A stretch of DNA of 64,000 nucleotides from Neelides folsomi (Eukaryota; Arthropoda; Collembola; Neelipleona; Neelidae). This document shows, piece by piece, positions 51,815 through 63,999 of this stretch. The notes below the pieces were generated by a model. That model was given only the letters and a program-made list of their open reading frames with translations, made no database searches and was not told the origin of the DNA. Both the position numbers and the translations under genes were made by a program. Position 1 is the stretch's first letter. Each line of letters begins with the position of its first letter. The stretch is taken from contig JAQGBZ010000290.1 of the NCBI GenBank assembly GCA_034687125.1, forward strand, positions 18,206 through 82,205, read 5' to 3'.

Positions 51815-54499
51815 ATGAAGAATTCGAGCATTCGGGAAGAGCGGACCCAAATGAGGACGAGGAGCAGCATGACTTCTCGGATCGAACAAAATTTGGGAAC
51901 AAACGACGAGTTCGAAATTTTTCGACAGCCGTCCGGAGAAACCCAATCTCGGACGAATTCGATTGCAGGGAGCACAGGCGGGAGAAGCAACCGGTCGAAT
52001 GATAGCCGAACAAGCACTAAAACAGGAACAACCGTTTTAACCCAAAGATCACTCAGATCAAAAAATTCAAGTTATGGAGGATTCAGTGACAATTTTCTCA
52101 AGACAGTCCCTGAATTAAGATACGACTATTACTCTGACTCTGACTCGTCGTACGAAGAAGAAGAGGAAATTTCCCTCTTTGCAAATTACCTGAATGTGTT
52201 CAAGAAGTGTCTTAAAGCAATTCCAGCCTCTATTTACTACATTGTTGTCAACTATGTGGTTGTCGAATTTTGGATTCTTAACAGAAATCCTCCGACTCCT
52301 CCGACTCCCAAAAATCAAAGATATATGAAATTAAGACATGTTGCTAATGCTAATAACTCTAGTGAGAGCTTCCTCCGAGATCGCCTGAATCGACTTTCTA
52401 CTTACATGGCAAATTCGTCAGGAGGAAACGGAAATGGGACTCATTCGGCGACTCCTACAGCTGGAAATTACCAAAGAGAATTAAATCAAATTGAACAAGT
52501 GGAAGAACACAAAGGAGCTGGCCAACAAATACGAGAATGGTTCGTTTCTCTTAAGGAACTTCTATCCCACTGGAACAGAACCATCAATTCATATTTCACA
52601 AATTTGAGTTGGAATCGAAATGAGGCTGAAGAAAATGTACAAAACGAAGAAATTGTCAGGAAAGTTCGAAGAACTACAAGACTTGATCAAAATGGATCTT
52701 CTCATCATGGAATCACCAACTTGCATGAACATCAGTACGAAAATTATCAATATGAAATGTCAACCGTCCTGGATTCAGTAAAACAAATCCTTCCATGGCT
52801 TTTCTTACTTCTGTCCTTCTTCATTTTATTTCTCAGTAAGTTGTACTCAATTCTTAATTTTCTTAAATATTAATTTAATTTGTAATTTCATCAGAATAGT
52901 TTCATTTGAGAATAAAAATTATTTTTGGTTTTTTTCAGTATATCCCTATTTCATGGAATTTCATGGTCGAAATGGACAAACCGTTCAAAAAGTTGTAACT
53001 ATTTATGAAACACGAGAAGCTTCACCTGAATCACCCAAGATCAATGTAGAAATATTCGAGAGCAAATTTGAGAATATTCATATGAAAATCGAGAATTTGG
53101 AAAAGGATCTGAATGAGAAAATAGAACGACTTGATGGGAAACACATTTCGTTGAAATTGACCGTGGATGAGCTTATTAGCAAAGGCGTCATAACGAGGAA
53201 TGAAATCGTGCAAGAAATTCTTAACCTTAATTTGGGTGAGTATCGCAATGGGAGAAAAGTGACTCTCCTCAACGTGGCCAATATCTGGAGAGAGGGCGAT
53301 GAGGAGTACAAAGAAGCTGTTCGAAATACAGAAGAGAAATTCGAAAATCTGCTAAAAAAGAAAATTGAGGATTCTGAATTTGAGCAAAGAGCCTCTCGTC
53401 ATTTCGATTGGGGAAAGTTGGAAGAAGAGTTGCGAGTTCGTCTGGTTGAAGAAGTGTCTATAAGTTGCAAGAAGGATTGTCCGATCGGAGAAGGAGCTTC
53501 TGGGCTGTCATCTGAGGACATCGAGAAGTTAATAAGAATGGCGATCAGGAAGTACGATGCTGATAAAACGGGAATGCCAGACTTAGGTCTTGAGCCGGCT
53601 GGTGGTTCTATTTTGAGTACGCGTTGTACCAAGACATGGCCGAGGAGAAATAGTGTCATTAGCATCTGGGGATTCAAACTATGGTCTCCGGCAAATAATC
53701 CAAGAGTTGTTATACAGGTATGTAATTAAAACAAGGATAGTTTAATTGGAAGTTGAAAAGATTAAGACAAGATGATATGATTATGATTTATTTTAGCCTG
53801 GTATTGTACCTGGTGAATGTTGGGCGTTTGAGGGTTCGATTGGAGACATTGTCATTAAACTCATTGCTCCTTCCTTCGTTACTGGATTCACTCTTGAACA
53901 TATACCAAAAGAGATTTCTCCATATAACAAAATTGAATCGGCTCCACAAAAGTTTCAAGTTATTGTAAGTTTATATTATTTATACCTGATGTAGAATTGT
54001 ATTTATTTCGTATGATTTCACCAATAATACATAAGTAAATTCCATTTATTAATGTTTTATAACATAGTATAAATAGTATAGTACAAGAGTTTATTAATAA
54101 TAGAGTATAAGAAGTATGTTTTATAGTAATTTTTCTAATTAACAGGGCTTAAATTCCGAACATGATTTTGATACAATGTGGGATTATGGAAATTACACCT
54201 TTGAAGATAACGGAGAACCAATACAGTATTTCAAAGTCCTGGTATGTAATTAATGAAATCCTTTCTTAAATATATTTTTGATGTGTCCTTAAATCTCAAA
54301 GAGCTAAATATACATGTGTAGTATTTAAATTTGTTGTTTAACTTTTCAGAACCAATCTACAAATCCATATCCGATTGTGGAACTTAAAATTCTTTCGAAT
54401 CATGGACACCAAGAATTTACGTGCCTTTACCGTTTTAGGGTTCATGGTGCCTTAGATTTTGACTCAATATATGCCAACAAGAAGGCGACTCTCACATAG
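51815..54499 (+). CDS. SUN-domain protein of the inner nuclear membrane (5 exons, 737 aa)
   Basis: Exons: 51815-52835, 52939-53717, 53797-53964, 54146-54241, 54350-54499; all phases fit. The start is ATG 51815 with A at -3. An N-terminal Ser/Arg-rich nucleoplasmic region contains an acidic run (about 113-120) and a hydrophobic stretch at about 135-155. The clear transmembrane segment is about 325-346 (ILPWLFLLLSFFILFL). A lumenal coiled coil follows (about 365-410, FENIHMKIENLEKDLNEKI), then the SUN domain at about 553-737: GLEPAGGSILSTRC, PRVVIQ, PGECWAFEG, FTLEHIPK, FTCLYRFRVHG. Conserved cysteines are present: STRC of the KASH lid, and the GECWAF/EFTCLYRF pair that forms the structural disulfide in human SUN2. 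SUN trimers bind KASH proteins across the perinuclear space to form LINC complexes that connect nucleus and cytoskeleton. I cannot say whether it is the klaroid/SUN1-2 or the Spag4 ortholog. Confidence 0.93.
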
Positions 54500-56554
54500 C
54501 GAAATTCTCAGATCAATTTGATGTGAAAGAAATACCAAAAATATGAATTCCTTCGATTCTCATTATAAACGCAATTTATTTTTCTTTAGTGCTCTTTTGG
54601 TAGCTACATGTTCTCCTCATGTACCATAAATTACTTATTACTATTTAATGAACTAACAATGTGATACATTTCATCTCATAGCCATTACCTCTAAAAATAA
54701 GTTTTAACTAACATTTTGACACTAGTTAATTTGTTTAAGTCTGGTAAGAATAATAAGAATTACACAAAGATAAGCTCTCTGCTATTATTGCAACATGTAT
54801 AATAACAAAACTTTTAGTTTTGATTGATTTTTAATCAATATGTAATTACATTATTTAAAGCGAAAAGGGCATATACAATTTATATTTAACCAACAAAAAT
54901 GAAATTCGGGTCATTGGAAATTAAACATTTTGGCTATTTTGCAAGCTTATTTCTTAAGTAAATGATATGTATACTTTAGGATTTTCAATTTTAAAGTTTG
55001 TAAGTTTATTCTATTATTTAAAACAAATCAGCATTGAGAAGCTTTACAAAATGATGCAATTAAACTTACCGAATTGATACTAACTACAGTATATAGTAAA
55101 TATGTATAATAAGTACAATAATAACATTTATAAAAAATATTATTTGTTTTGAAATGCTAGAAGTAAAGAAAACATTGAAGACTGTTTTAGTTTAATACCT
55201 ACAATTTATTTACGGTTAGTAATACGCTAATTTGTAATAGATATCATAAATCATAATTAATTTATTATTGTACCAATCCTTATTTATAAATGATAATATA
55301 GCATTAAGGCATTAAGTTCCGCCACTTGACTTGACAAACCAAAGCCATTACATTACAATAATTACAAATGTAAATAATATTTTAGGTACTCCATATTTAT
55401 TTTATTTCAATATTGAATTGCAGAAGGATTAATTATGCAATTGATTTAATTTCTATACTTATCAATAATATGTTATAAATTAGCTATTAATATTATACTC
55501 CATATTTTCATTTTGTGGGTATTTTCCAAGCATTTTCATAAGAAAAGTATTATTAATATAAAACAATAATTTGTGTAGTAGATTCTTACTTTAGCTTTTC
55601 TGTATCGACTCATGTAAACGTAATTGTACATGCAAACAACTTTAATCTAATCTAATCTACAAAAAATTACCAAAACCAAATAATGTTGAAACGGTTATAA
55701 TTAATATTTCATTTTTATGGGTATTATAATTTAAAACGAAATTTTCAATACCTAAATGCTGTAAAATATAAATAAATTGAATTTATTACTTCCAAAATAC
55801 AAAATAACTTTGAAAAATGCTCAAATTCTTTAATTCATTCCCCGTTATCAACATCAACCATGCCATCAACCTTACTACATTTTATTTCATTATATTATTC
55901 ATAATTTTCTACATAATTGTACCGCATCAAGTAATTTACTACATCATAATACCTTTTTAAAATTTCTACAATATTATTTTAAAAAAGATAACATTATGGC
56001 CTTTATCGTTATAATATTCAAAATCAAAGATTGTAAGCTTAAGTCATGTCATTAAAAAATAATAAAGTTATGCATGAACCAAATAAATTCAGTTAACGCT
56101 GGGTCACCCAGTATACTAAAATATAATCATTGTGTGGTCAAATATAATATAATAATTTTATTATTAAATATTATATTTCATCCATTATGTTCATTATACA
56201 TTTACATCATTATATTACAGGAATTACAGCCTAAACTACAAAACAAAATTATTATATTAAAAATTATAACTTTTATGCTTTTAATAATCATAAGATGATA
56301 TCCCAACTGTGGTTATTACTAAAACCGTTTAAATTACCATTCAAAATAAAAGGCAATATAATTTATTGTTACTTTGTTTTTTATCACTCCATTAGTCGTC
56401 AGTTCAACAATGCCCAGAAATGTCTAACTTGAAATGTTTAAGAATTTTGGCATGTCATTTCTATCAAATTAACTAAAATTGTTAAGTTACTATTAAAAGA
56501 ACTAATTTGGAATTTAACGGTGTAGCATGTGTCCTAGCGTCATGATCTCACTTC
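54500..56554. other. Intergenic, 3' flank of the SUN gene, no gene seen
   Basis: Strongly AT-rich with stops in all frames. No recognisable exon, RNA gene or clear inverted-repeat element was found. Confidence 0.5.
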
Positions 56555-56562
56555 TATATAAA
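56555..56562 (+). promoter_or_regulatory. Candidate TATA box of GID4
   Basis: TATATAAA followed by GGAACC stands at the edge of a locally GC-richer stretch (56560-57110). That stretch ends in a strong donor (TTGT|GTAAGT at 57106-57107). This suggests transcription starting near 56585-56595 and a noncoding first exon. Position and context only; TATA-like words are common in AT-rich DNA. Confidence 0.35.
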
Positions 56563-56584
56563 GGAACCCCGATCATGATGAGAT

Positions 56585-57106
56585 CTTGGTGTAGTCTAAA
56601 TACGTGAAGGCAGCGCAGTAGATGACGATTAGAGAGAATTGCCTTCATGCAACTTCCACCACTTTTTCCTCTTGTTTGTTATTTGGCCAGAGTGATGGAG
56701 GTTCCAAGTTGGGTCTTTCCCTCGTGGGTGTTGATCAGAAACTTGTAAGTGGAGTGGAGTAGTTGGAATTGGAGGGATTGGTGAGGTAAAATCCAAATCC
56801 TCCTCACCAGCCACTCCTTCACCGTAAGAGAGATTGAATTCAGGTGAAGGGTTCTCATTTGAGAGGGGATTGACTTCCCGTTTAAATTATATCTCTCTGC
56901 TGTTCAAAACTCCTCTTCAACCTGGGACTTTGAAGGAGATGGGACTTGGGTGACTATTGTTGTCTTCAACTGTGGATCTTTTCATCCAATTGACATCACT
57001 GGGTGGCTAAATCCTTAATTGTGATTTTGGAGGGATTGAAGGAAGTAGCTCGAAAGACTTTATACTTCCTCATCGCAATCTCGATTCAATCCGTCGTGTA
57101 GCTTGT
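56585..57106 (+). other. Candidate noncoding first exon of GID4
   Basis: A GC-richer block that begins about 25-30 bases after a TATATAAA and ends at a consensus donor GTAAGT (57107). The next plausible acceptor, TTTTTATAG ending at 58112, is 11 bases before the GID4 start codon. This gives a 5' UTR intron of about 1 kb. The transcription start is a guess. Confidence 0.35.
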
Positions 57107-58123
57107 GTAAGTCATCCACTCCAATTTTTTTAATCATGGTTCATTCATTTTCCCTTTCACTTCCATTGGATCTTTTTGAGTCTACATTGTTATGTCGATT
57201 CAAGTGACATTAGAGATTGTATTTGAGTCGCGCTGGTCTGTAACCGTTTAATAAAGATTAATAAAAAGTATCCTAAAGTTCATATAATATTATGTACCTA
57301 TTATATATTAGCAAATACTATAAGATATTTATTAGCTTGGTTGGGAAGGGAGGATAAAGTTGAGTTGAACTTAAATACTTAGGTTAATATAAAAGATAAT
57401 AGTGGTAATTTATGCAAATAGTGAACATAACTCCCTCTGCTCAGCTCTGCTCGGTTAGTGAACTCTTGGAAATTGGAATGGATTTATTAGCATTAAGTTT
57501 AGTTATCATCTGATTGATTTTTTAAGCATTATGTAACAGTTAAGGAAAAGTGATATAGCAGTTCGGCGAATTTGATCCACTTCATCTCAAATTCCTGGTT
57601 CGTTGAAAGTTTTGGTAATATTCTGATATTAGAGCTAGCACGATGTGTAATATTTTAATTATTTGAGCTTCTAAATACTAGGCACATATATTACATGGTA
57701 TTTATTGTATGTAAGTACTTACATGAATATTACATTCGTAATTTCATACTTATTATTCGTTATTATGACTATTTTCAAATTTCCATTTTACGTATTTTGA
57801 TAATTCTCAATTCATTTGCAATACATATTCGTATACATACAATATTATATCCTATTTGTTTTGTGTCTCCTTTTTAGTCTCTTAATTATATTGGTACCTA
57901 ATAAATGAATAATAAGTCAGTCCCAATAAAATTCTTCGTCTGTGGTAGACGTTCAGGTTTATGAAATTTTCACTTGTACATAATTGTTATAATAATAAAC
58001 TCCACCACTTTTCAATATTATATTATAAGAATTATAAATAATTTACATGCATAGGTTTAACTATCATGGATATGAACGTAATGTTATATATTTTAACTCT
58101 AAATTTTTATAGACTACCTGAAA

Positions 58124-60721
58124 ATGCCAGTTCGGGTCGAATTAGTCCCTCCGCCGCCTGCCAACTCTAAGCAACCTGGAGTAACTCCTTCTCTGCTCTA
58201 TAATGGGTCAAGGTTCCAAGGGCATCAAAAATCGAAAGGAAACTGCTATGATGTCGAAGTAGTCCTACAGGTAATACTCATTTCAAATTACCTGAATTTA
58301 AAATTAGAATGAATGGATACGCTAGCTTAAATTGTCCTTTACAAGCTACTTTTTCAATTAAACTATTTATCTTTTTACACTTACATGAAAAATATTAATA
58401 AATGATATGATTTTTTTAATAGCATGTAGATGAAGAGAATGGCTATTTATGTGGATACTTAAAGATTAAAGGCCTTACGGATGAATATCCAACTTTGACA
58501 ACCTTTTTTGACGGAGAAATCATCAGTAAGAAAAATCCATTTTTGACGAGAAAATGGGATGCCGATGAGGTATGTCGTTTTATTTAAAATATTGTATAAC
58601 AAAAAATTAATCTTGTGATTAGAAATGTATTATCTTTAGTACAGTCACGTTTACAGCTATAATCCATGTTTAATTCTAACCATAATTAAGTTCATAGATG
58701 CCTTACATAATTGAGATTAAAGGTATTTATACATTTTTATCTCTTAAAACCATTTCCCTAATCTTATAAGAAAATTTTAACTTAACGTCTCTGAAAATGC
58801 ATGATGATACTAATTGACTATATTTAAACTGCTCAGAGGCATAGCACATCCTTGAGAAATTGGAGGTTTTATTAATTTATAGTTACAAATTAATAGTTTT
58901 AATATTCAATAGGGTCACCACGATCGAAAATGATCCTTCCTATTCGTTTTGGCATTGAGAGAATGAGCGGATGGATATCTTCAGGTTGGATCTCGTACCA
59001 TGCAGTTTCGATTGCCGTCCGAAGGGTTTCAGTTGATGTATACTGTCTTGAATTTGCATAATCCTTCCTTGTTAAGATTCCCCAAAGATTTTCAATCGGA
59101 CTGAGATCCGGTGAGTTTGATGGCCAATCGAGTACATTGATATTTTGAGTTCTGAACCAGAGCCTTGTTGATGCAGATGTGTGACTTGGAGCTTTATCTT
59201 GTTGATAAATAAGGTCTGGTCTACCAAAATCATCACGATATGGTAGGAAATGACTTGTCAATACGTCTTGATATTCACGGGAATTGATTCGGATCGTCGT
59301 GAATGCAAGGGCGGTTGTACCGTTGTATGACATTCCTCCCCATACCATAACGCTTCCACCTCCAGTATGCCGCTTAGAGAAAACATTTCTTCTCTTCTTG
59401 TGTAGAATTGTGAAAGTAGTATGCATAACCATCTGGACCGTCTAAATTAAACTTTTTTTCGTCTGTCCACACCGTTCTCAGCCATTAGTCGTTCCAGTCA
59501 ACGTTCTCCATTCCCCACTCCAAACGATTCCGTCTATGAACATCAGTAAGTGGTTAGGGCTTCATTTTCTTCCTTTCAAGATGAGGACATTCAAGGATTG
59601 CTCTTCTGGTGGTTGATCTTGGAACTTCCAAGTTCAATTTAGCCCCAATGCTGACGTAGGATCTTAATCTGTTACTGACCAATTTCCATATTAATCTTTT
59701 TTCTCGATTGTTGAGTATTGGGTTGGCTCCGTGAAACCTATTTTGGCCATAATTCTCCTTGTTGTTGATGAAATTTGCAATAACTTTGCGAGAACAACCA
59801 GTTATTCTTGAAATTTGGCTTACAGAATGGTCCAAACGGTCCAATGCATCAATTGCCCCCTTTTCATTTTCAGTCATTATTCTTCCTCTTGGCATTCTAC
59901 AAATTGAATGAAATTATTAATCAAATTTTATTATTAATTGAACTATGATCGCTAATTAACACATTGAAACAAATAGATTACCTGAAATAATGGTGGTGGT
60001 CGAAAGAGACAATGATGGGCTATGGTTTTGAATTGTGCTTATGGGCTAAAAACCCAAAGTTGCATTTAAAAGTTTCCTTGTTTTGGTTCATTGGCTGTAT
60101 TTAGTCGATAAGTTAGCATATAACTCCAATCGTTGATCTTCCTTGTCATTATTTTAGCTTAATTACGATTAAAATAATACATGGGCTATGGTTGTGAACG
60201 GGAGTGTATAGTGATTACAATGGATTAGATAGTAGTTATCTTTTTATTTTTATAAATGATTTTTCAATATTACATTTATTTTTGGATTTATTAGGAGGTT
60301 GACAAGAAACATTGGAGTAAATTTAAAGAATTTAATCAATATGCCAAAACGTTCAATTCTGACAATTTTGATTATGAAACATTTCGCAAATCTGACTTCG
60401 TTTTCATGAGATGGAAGGAACATTTTCTTGTGCCGGATCACACGATTAAAGACATATCAGGAGCTTCTTTCGCTGGTTTTTATTACATCTTTATGAAGAA
60501 CACAATGAATGATGCGTCAATTGAAGGATATTACTATCACAGAAGCTCAGAATGGTATTTTTAATTATTTTAAATGCTATTTATCTTTCTATTAAATATT
60601 TCCGTTTTCACAAATATATCAAATACTAAATGTATGTTAATGTTAATTTTTTATTAGGTTCCAATCACTCAACTTGACGCATATACCTGAGAAGAGCATT
60701 CAAATATACGAATTTAGATAA
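58124..60721 (+). CDS. GID4: GID4, degron receptor of the GID/CTLH ubiquitin ligase (4 coding exons, 205 aa)
   Basis: Exons: 58124-58270, 58423-58569, 60295-60554, 60658-60721; phases fit and the stop TAA is at 60719-60721. The product follows vertebrate GID4 closely from MPVR onward: [86 protein letters not shown], and the C-terminal IYEFR. It is a small beta-barrel of the Vid24 family that captures Pro/N-degrons and other N-terminal degrons and hands substrates to the CTLH E3 complex. The residues matching human Glu237, Ser253 and Tyr258 of the binding pocket are present (Glu140, Ser156, Tyr161). It is shorter than human GID4 (300 aa) because the long, poorly conserved N-terminal extension is missing; yeast and vertebrate forms differ there too. 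The 1.7-kb second coding intron carries an antisense Tc1-like transposon. Confidence 0.95.
58642..60206 (-). mobile_element. Tc1-like (DD34E) DNA transposon, 1565 bp, decayed
   Basis: Imperfect terminal inverted repeats of about 50 bp: CAGTCACGTTTACAGC at 58642, and the complement CACTCCCGTTCACAACC ending at 60206. Both arms share a downstream TAATTAAG-type inner block. The element is flanked by TA at 58640-58641 and 60207-60208, the Tc1/mariner target duplication. The transposase lies on the - strand (59895 down to 58899). The whole element sits inside the second coding intron of GID4 in antisense orientation. A motif similar to the right-arm ATGGGCTATGGTT is repeated inward near 60013, as in elements with two transposase-binding sites. 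Confidence 0.9.
58899..59895 (-). pseudogene. Tc1-like transposase, broken by two stops and a frameshift
   Basis: The N-terminal 113 codons (59895-59554) contain the paired-like helix-turn-helix region ([20 protein letters not shown], then [14 protein letters not shown]). This frame ends in a stop at 59554-59556, and a second in-frame stop lies at 59485-59487. Beyond it the frame gives the first catalytic aspartate in [12 protein letters not shown] one-base frameshift near 59395-59410 then moves the rest into another frame (59432-58899), which holds [15 protein letters not shown], the second Asp in [11 protein letters not shown], and the Glu in [12 protein letters not shown]. 34 residues separate the last two acidic residues (DD34E), the Tc1 signature. 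The order and all three acidic residues are intact, but the gene cannot encode a full protein as it stands. Confidence 0.88.
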
Positions 60722-63700
60722 CAGACTTTCAAATGGTCTGTATTCATTCTGTACATTTTGATTTAATCAACCCCAAAGTATTTGATACACTTCGGGATGG
60801 ATTTGAATAGGCTGTTATTTAGGTGTGTTTTTAAGCTCAAAAATGTCTTTTATGCTTTTTTTTATTTGAATGTGCTTTAAGTTTCGAATATTCAGTTACT
60901 CATTTGTCAGACAGGTGCATCTCTATTTCAACATTGTAATTTAATATTTTAACATAAATTTTATTTATTGAGGGTTATCTTATCCATCTACCAGCTTTAA
61001 CAATTTCCTGTTTTAGTTTTCTTATTTTGATTCAAAGTCGTGCGTTCGTATTTATTGATTAGGTTAACTCAATTATATTTTATTCTCTTTAAAACTCATT
61101 TTACAAACTAAATGCTCACATCTGTGGTACTTAAACACAAAACACAACACATTTTGACACGGAATTTGTTTTTGCAACAAATTCTGCATCATTTACAAGT
61201 TAGATTAATAATTTATTGCTTCAGTTAATAATGCATTACGTTAAGGTTGTGAGTTTTCGATTTATAGAGTCCCCGTTTACTACATTGTAGAAATTAGTTC
61301 AAGATTTACAAAGATGCAACTTTATAAGTTAGCAATTATTTACCCTTGTTCTCTTAATTAAAATACTTTTAATTTTGAACGCGTCTTATTCATAGACTAA
61401 TCGTGTGATTGTTCTTTTTGTAATTTCTACTTGGATTTTCATCATCTACGATGTTTTGAATTTTATGTCATCTTTGGATGCAAAGTGATATTCTTAACCC
61501 GATTAACTTTCATTTATAAAACTTTCAAAATCACGATTATATTCTTAAGATGTTAAAAATGCTCTAAAGATCTACTACAGTTTATAATATCACAGTTTAT
61601 AATAATACTACAGTTTATTATTGTATACACTCGCTTACTTGTACGCAATATTACGTTATTAAAATTGGTAAAATGAATGCTAATTCTGTATTTCGGTTCC
61701 AATGTAATTCCCCAATTGTTTATTCATTAATTAATTACATTGTGTTTAAGTTACAACTCGTCTATTATTTTTAATCTTCAAAAATGTCAATATAACGTTT
61801 TTTGTACTTCTGTTATTAAAAGTGGTGTTGACAGTTTTGATAGTCTGGATATGCTAGTTTGATTTATGAATTGTTTTCAAATACATTTAGGTTTTAATAT
61901 TCTTTCACTCATCGTTAAATTAATTTTTAAACTTTAAATTTAATAACGTATTAAATTAAGAAAATTTATTTCTTGTTTATTAATGATTATTGTTCATATT
62001 ATTTATTCGTTTCGAGTTGATTATCAACAAAGTCGAATTATTACGTATGTGGTATAGTATAGTATTGGTTTATGACTTTGTCAAATACATAAGTTGAATC
62101 TACTATTATCTAATTTATTTTTATATCAAATTATTGCGGTATTAGATATTAGTGGACTTATATATTGTGTATTCCTAACTAACTTACTACAAAATACACT
62201 ATTCATATAACAAAGGGGGGGTTTATAGCTTCATATATATTAGGTATAATTCGTTTCGTTATAATTTTAACTTAAACATGTTCTAATTTAGGGTATTTAC
62301 AATTTACAATAATTAATAACCATTTAATTTTCTTTTAACATATTCCTTACAATAATTCTGCTTTTTTATTAAAATGGAATAAAGATCAATTATTATACTA
62401 TACATACATAATATACCATACTATACCTATATACCTACATTATATTTATATAGCATACTAATACTTTCGATCATATATTAAACGGTAAACATAGAATAAC
62501 TATTTTCCCATGTTATACTCATATTAATAATAAAATAAGAATAAATCGTAATTTTAACATAATTAATAAATATTTATCATTTCTAAATTTCAATCTCGCA
62601 TTAATAATAAGTATGACAAGAAACATTAGAATTTTCAAAAAAATTAACATCATTTCATACATACATATTTATCAGAGACATCAACCAACTACCAAAGATT
62701 TTAGATAATATAAAATATGTATTTAATATAAAATTAATCTTCTACGTATAAGTACTAGAACTAATATAGGTAAGCAATACCATTATTTTTATTCATGGTA
62801 TATTCTGATAAGTATGTATAAATGTATATTTATAAATATTTAAAGTTATTTAATGTTAGTTCTAATCTACAGATATTTGATTTGAAGATACAATAAACTT
62901 CAATTATAATTCAAAGGAAATCCAAAATTGGATTGGATGTTTCTAATATAAGAATTTATAATTTATTTGCAAAAGCGGAAAACAACGATAGATCCAATAG
63001 ATGTTTGTTACAAAACATTAATTAAAACTAAATATTACAAGCTGGTCTTGAACTCATCTTTTTGATAAAAAGTAACAACAAAGACATTTTCAACATTAAC
63101 GTTCTACATAGTAGCACTTTATTAATTAATAATTAGTAAAGAATGTGCTCGTTTAACTTTCGCGCTATTATTATCAATTATTATTTTTATCAAATACCAT
63201 ATATCCTGTCAATAACAATTAATCTATGTTATGTACATGAAATTTATTACAAGTACGATACACATACATATGCTGATTGTGTGTAATTTATTATACCGAA
63301 TATTGAGTATAGTAATAGGCATTTAATTTATTAAATATTATTTGATTGTTGATCGGATAATTCGTTTTATACGTGTTCCATGTGAGCCTTATCTTATATA
63401 ACTTATAAACTTATAATCGTGCATTGGTTGTTCGGACGGGTTAACTCATATGATTGTATGTATAGGTATATATATATATATTACATTTAAGATCATAACA
63501 TATTACCTATTTAAACAAAGAATAAAAACCATTGAAAAATGAATCGAATAAATCTTATTGCCCTCATGCTAAATGCTCAATTTTTAGATCATAAATAATA
63601 TGCGTTTAAGTATTCACTTGAGGTTCCAAGTATGAAAACCAACCAAACAAACAAAATACAGTTGACAATGATGAAACTAACATTTTGAGGTGTGAAATTT

Positions 63701-63861
63701 TAAGACATGAACCAAATGAAGCATTTACATTTTATTACATTCAGATTTAGATGTTTATATCGATATTTATTTCATAAATAAACAAGTAATTTATTGGAAA
63801 TATGTATGGCACAAAATAAATGCTTATAAGATTAAAATAACAAATCATCAAGTAAAAAGGG
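60722..63861. other. Intergenic / 3' UTRs, no gene seen
   Basis: Very AT-rich. A short direct repeat (ACAGTTTATAATA-like unit, about three copies) is at 61575-61620. No recognisable exon was found on either strand. On the - strand, AATAAA words at about 63795-63790 and further down could serve the gene ending at 63862. Confidence 0.45.
61575..61622. repeat. Short direct repeat
   Basis: Three imperfect copies of ACAGTTTATAATA at roughly 15-17-base spacing. Likely simple local duplication in AT-rich DNA. Confidence 0.5.
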
Positions 63862-63999
63862 CTAAATGTACTCATCCCACTTATTTTCAATTATATCTGT
63901 GTCATCTTTTTCAAAAATAGGTCCATAGTCAAAATCAGTTTTACTGCTAGTTATATTGTCGTTTTCAATTACAATTTGATGAAGATTTTCAATTTGGTC
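63862..63999 (-). CDS. 3' terminal coding exon of an unidentified gene (partial)
   Basis: On the - strand an open frame enters from beyond the window edge (63999) and stops at TAG 63864-63862, giving 45 residues. They are acidic and low in hydrophobics, with DYGPIFEKDD and ending IENKWDEYI. The composition is unlike the translated noise of this AT-rich region. An AATAAA-type signal lies about 70 bases downstream. I do not recognise the family. An acidic tail ending in an aromatic motif is typical of many cytoplasmic proteins, so no function is claimed. Confidence 0.5.
   Translation of the reverse strand, partial: DQIENLHQIVIENDNITSSKTDFDYGPIFEKDDTDIIENKWDEYI

Noticed and set aside
56629-56814. 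61-codon - strand frame near the GID4 promoter
   Set aside because: Low-complexity Pro/Thr composition with no similarity; better explained as the 5' UTR block of GID4 read backwards.
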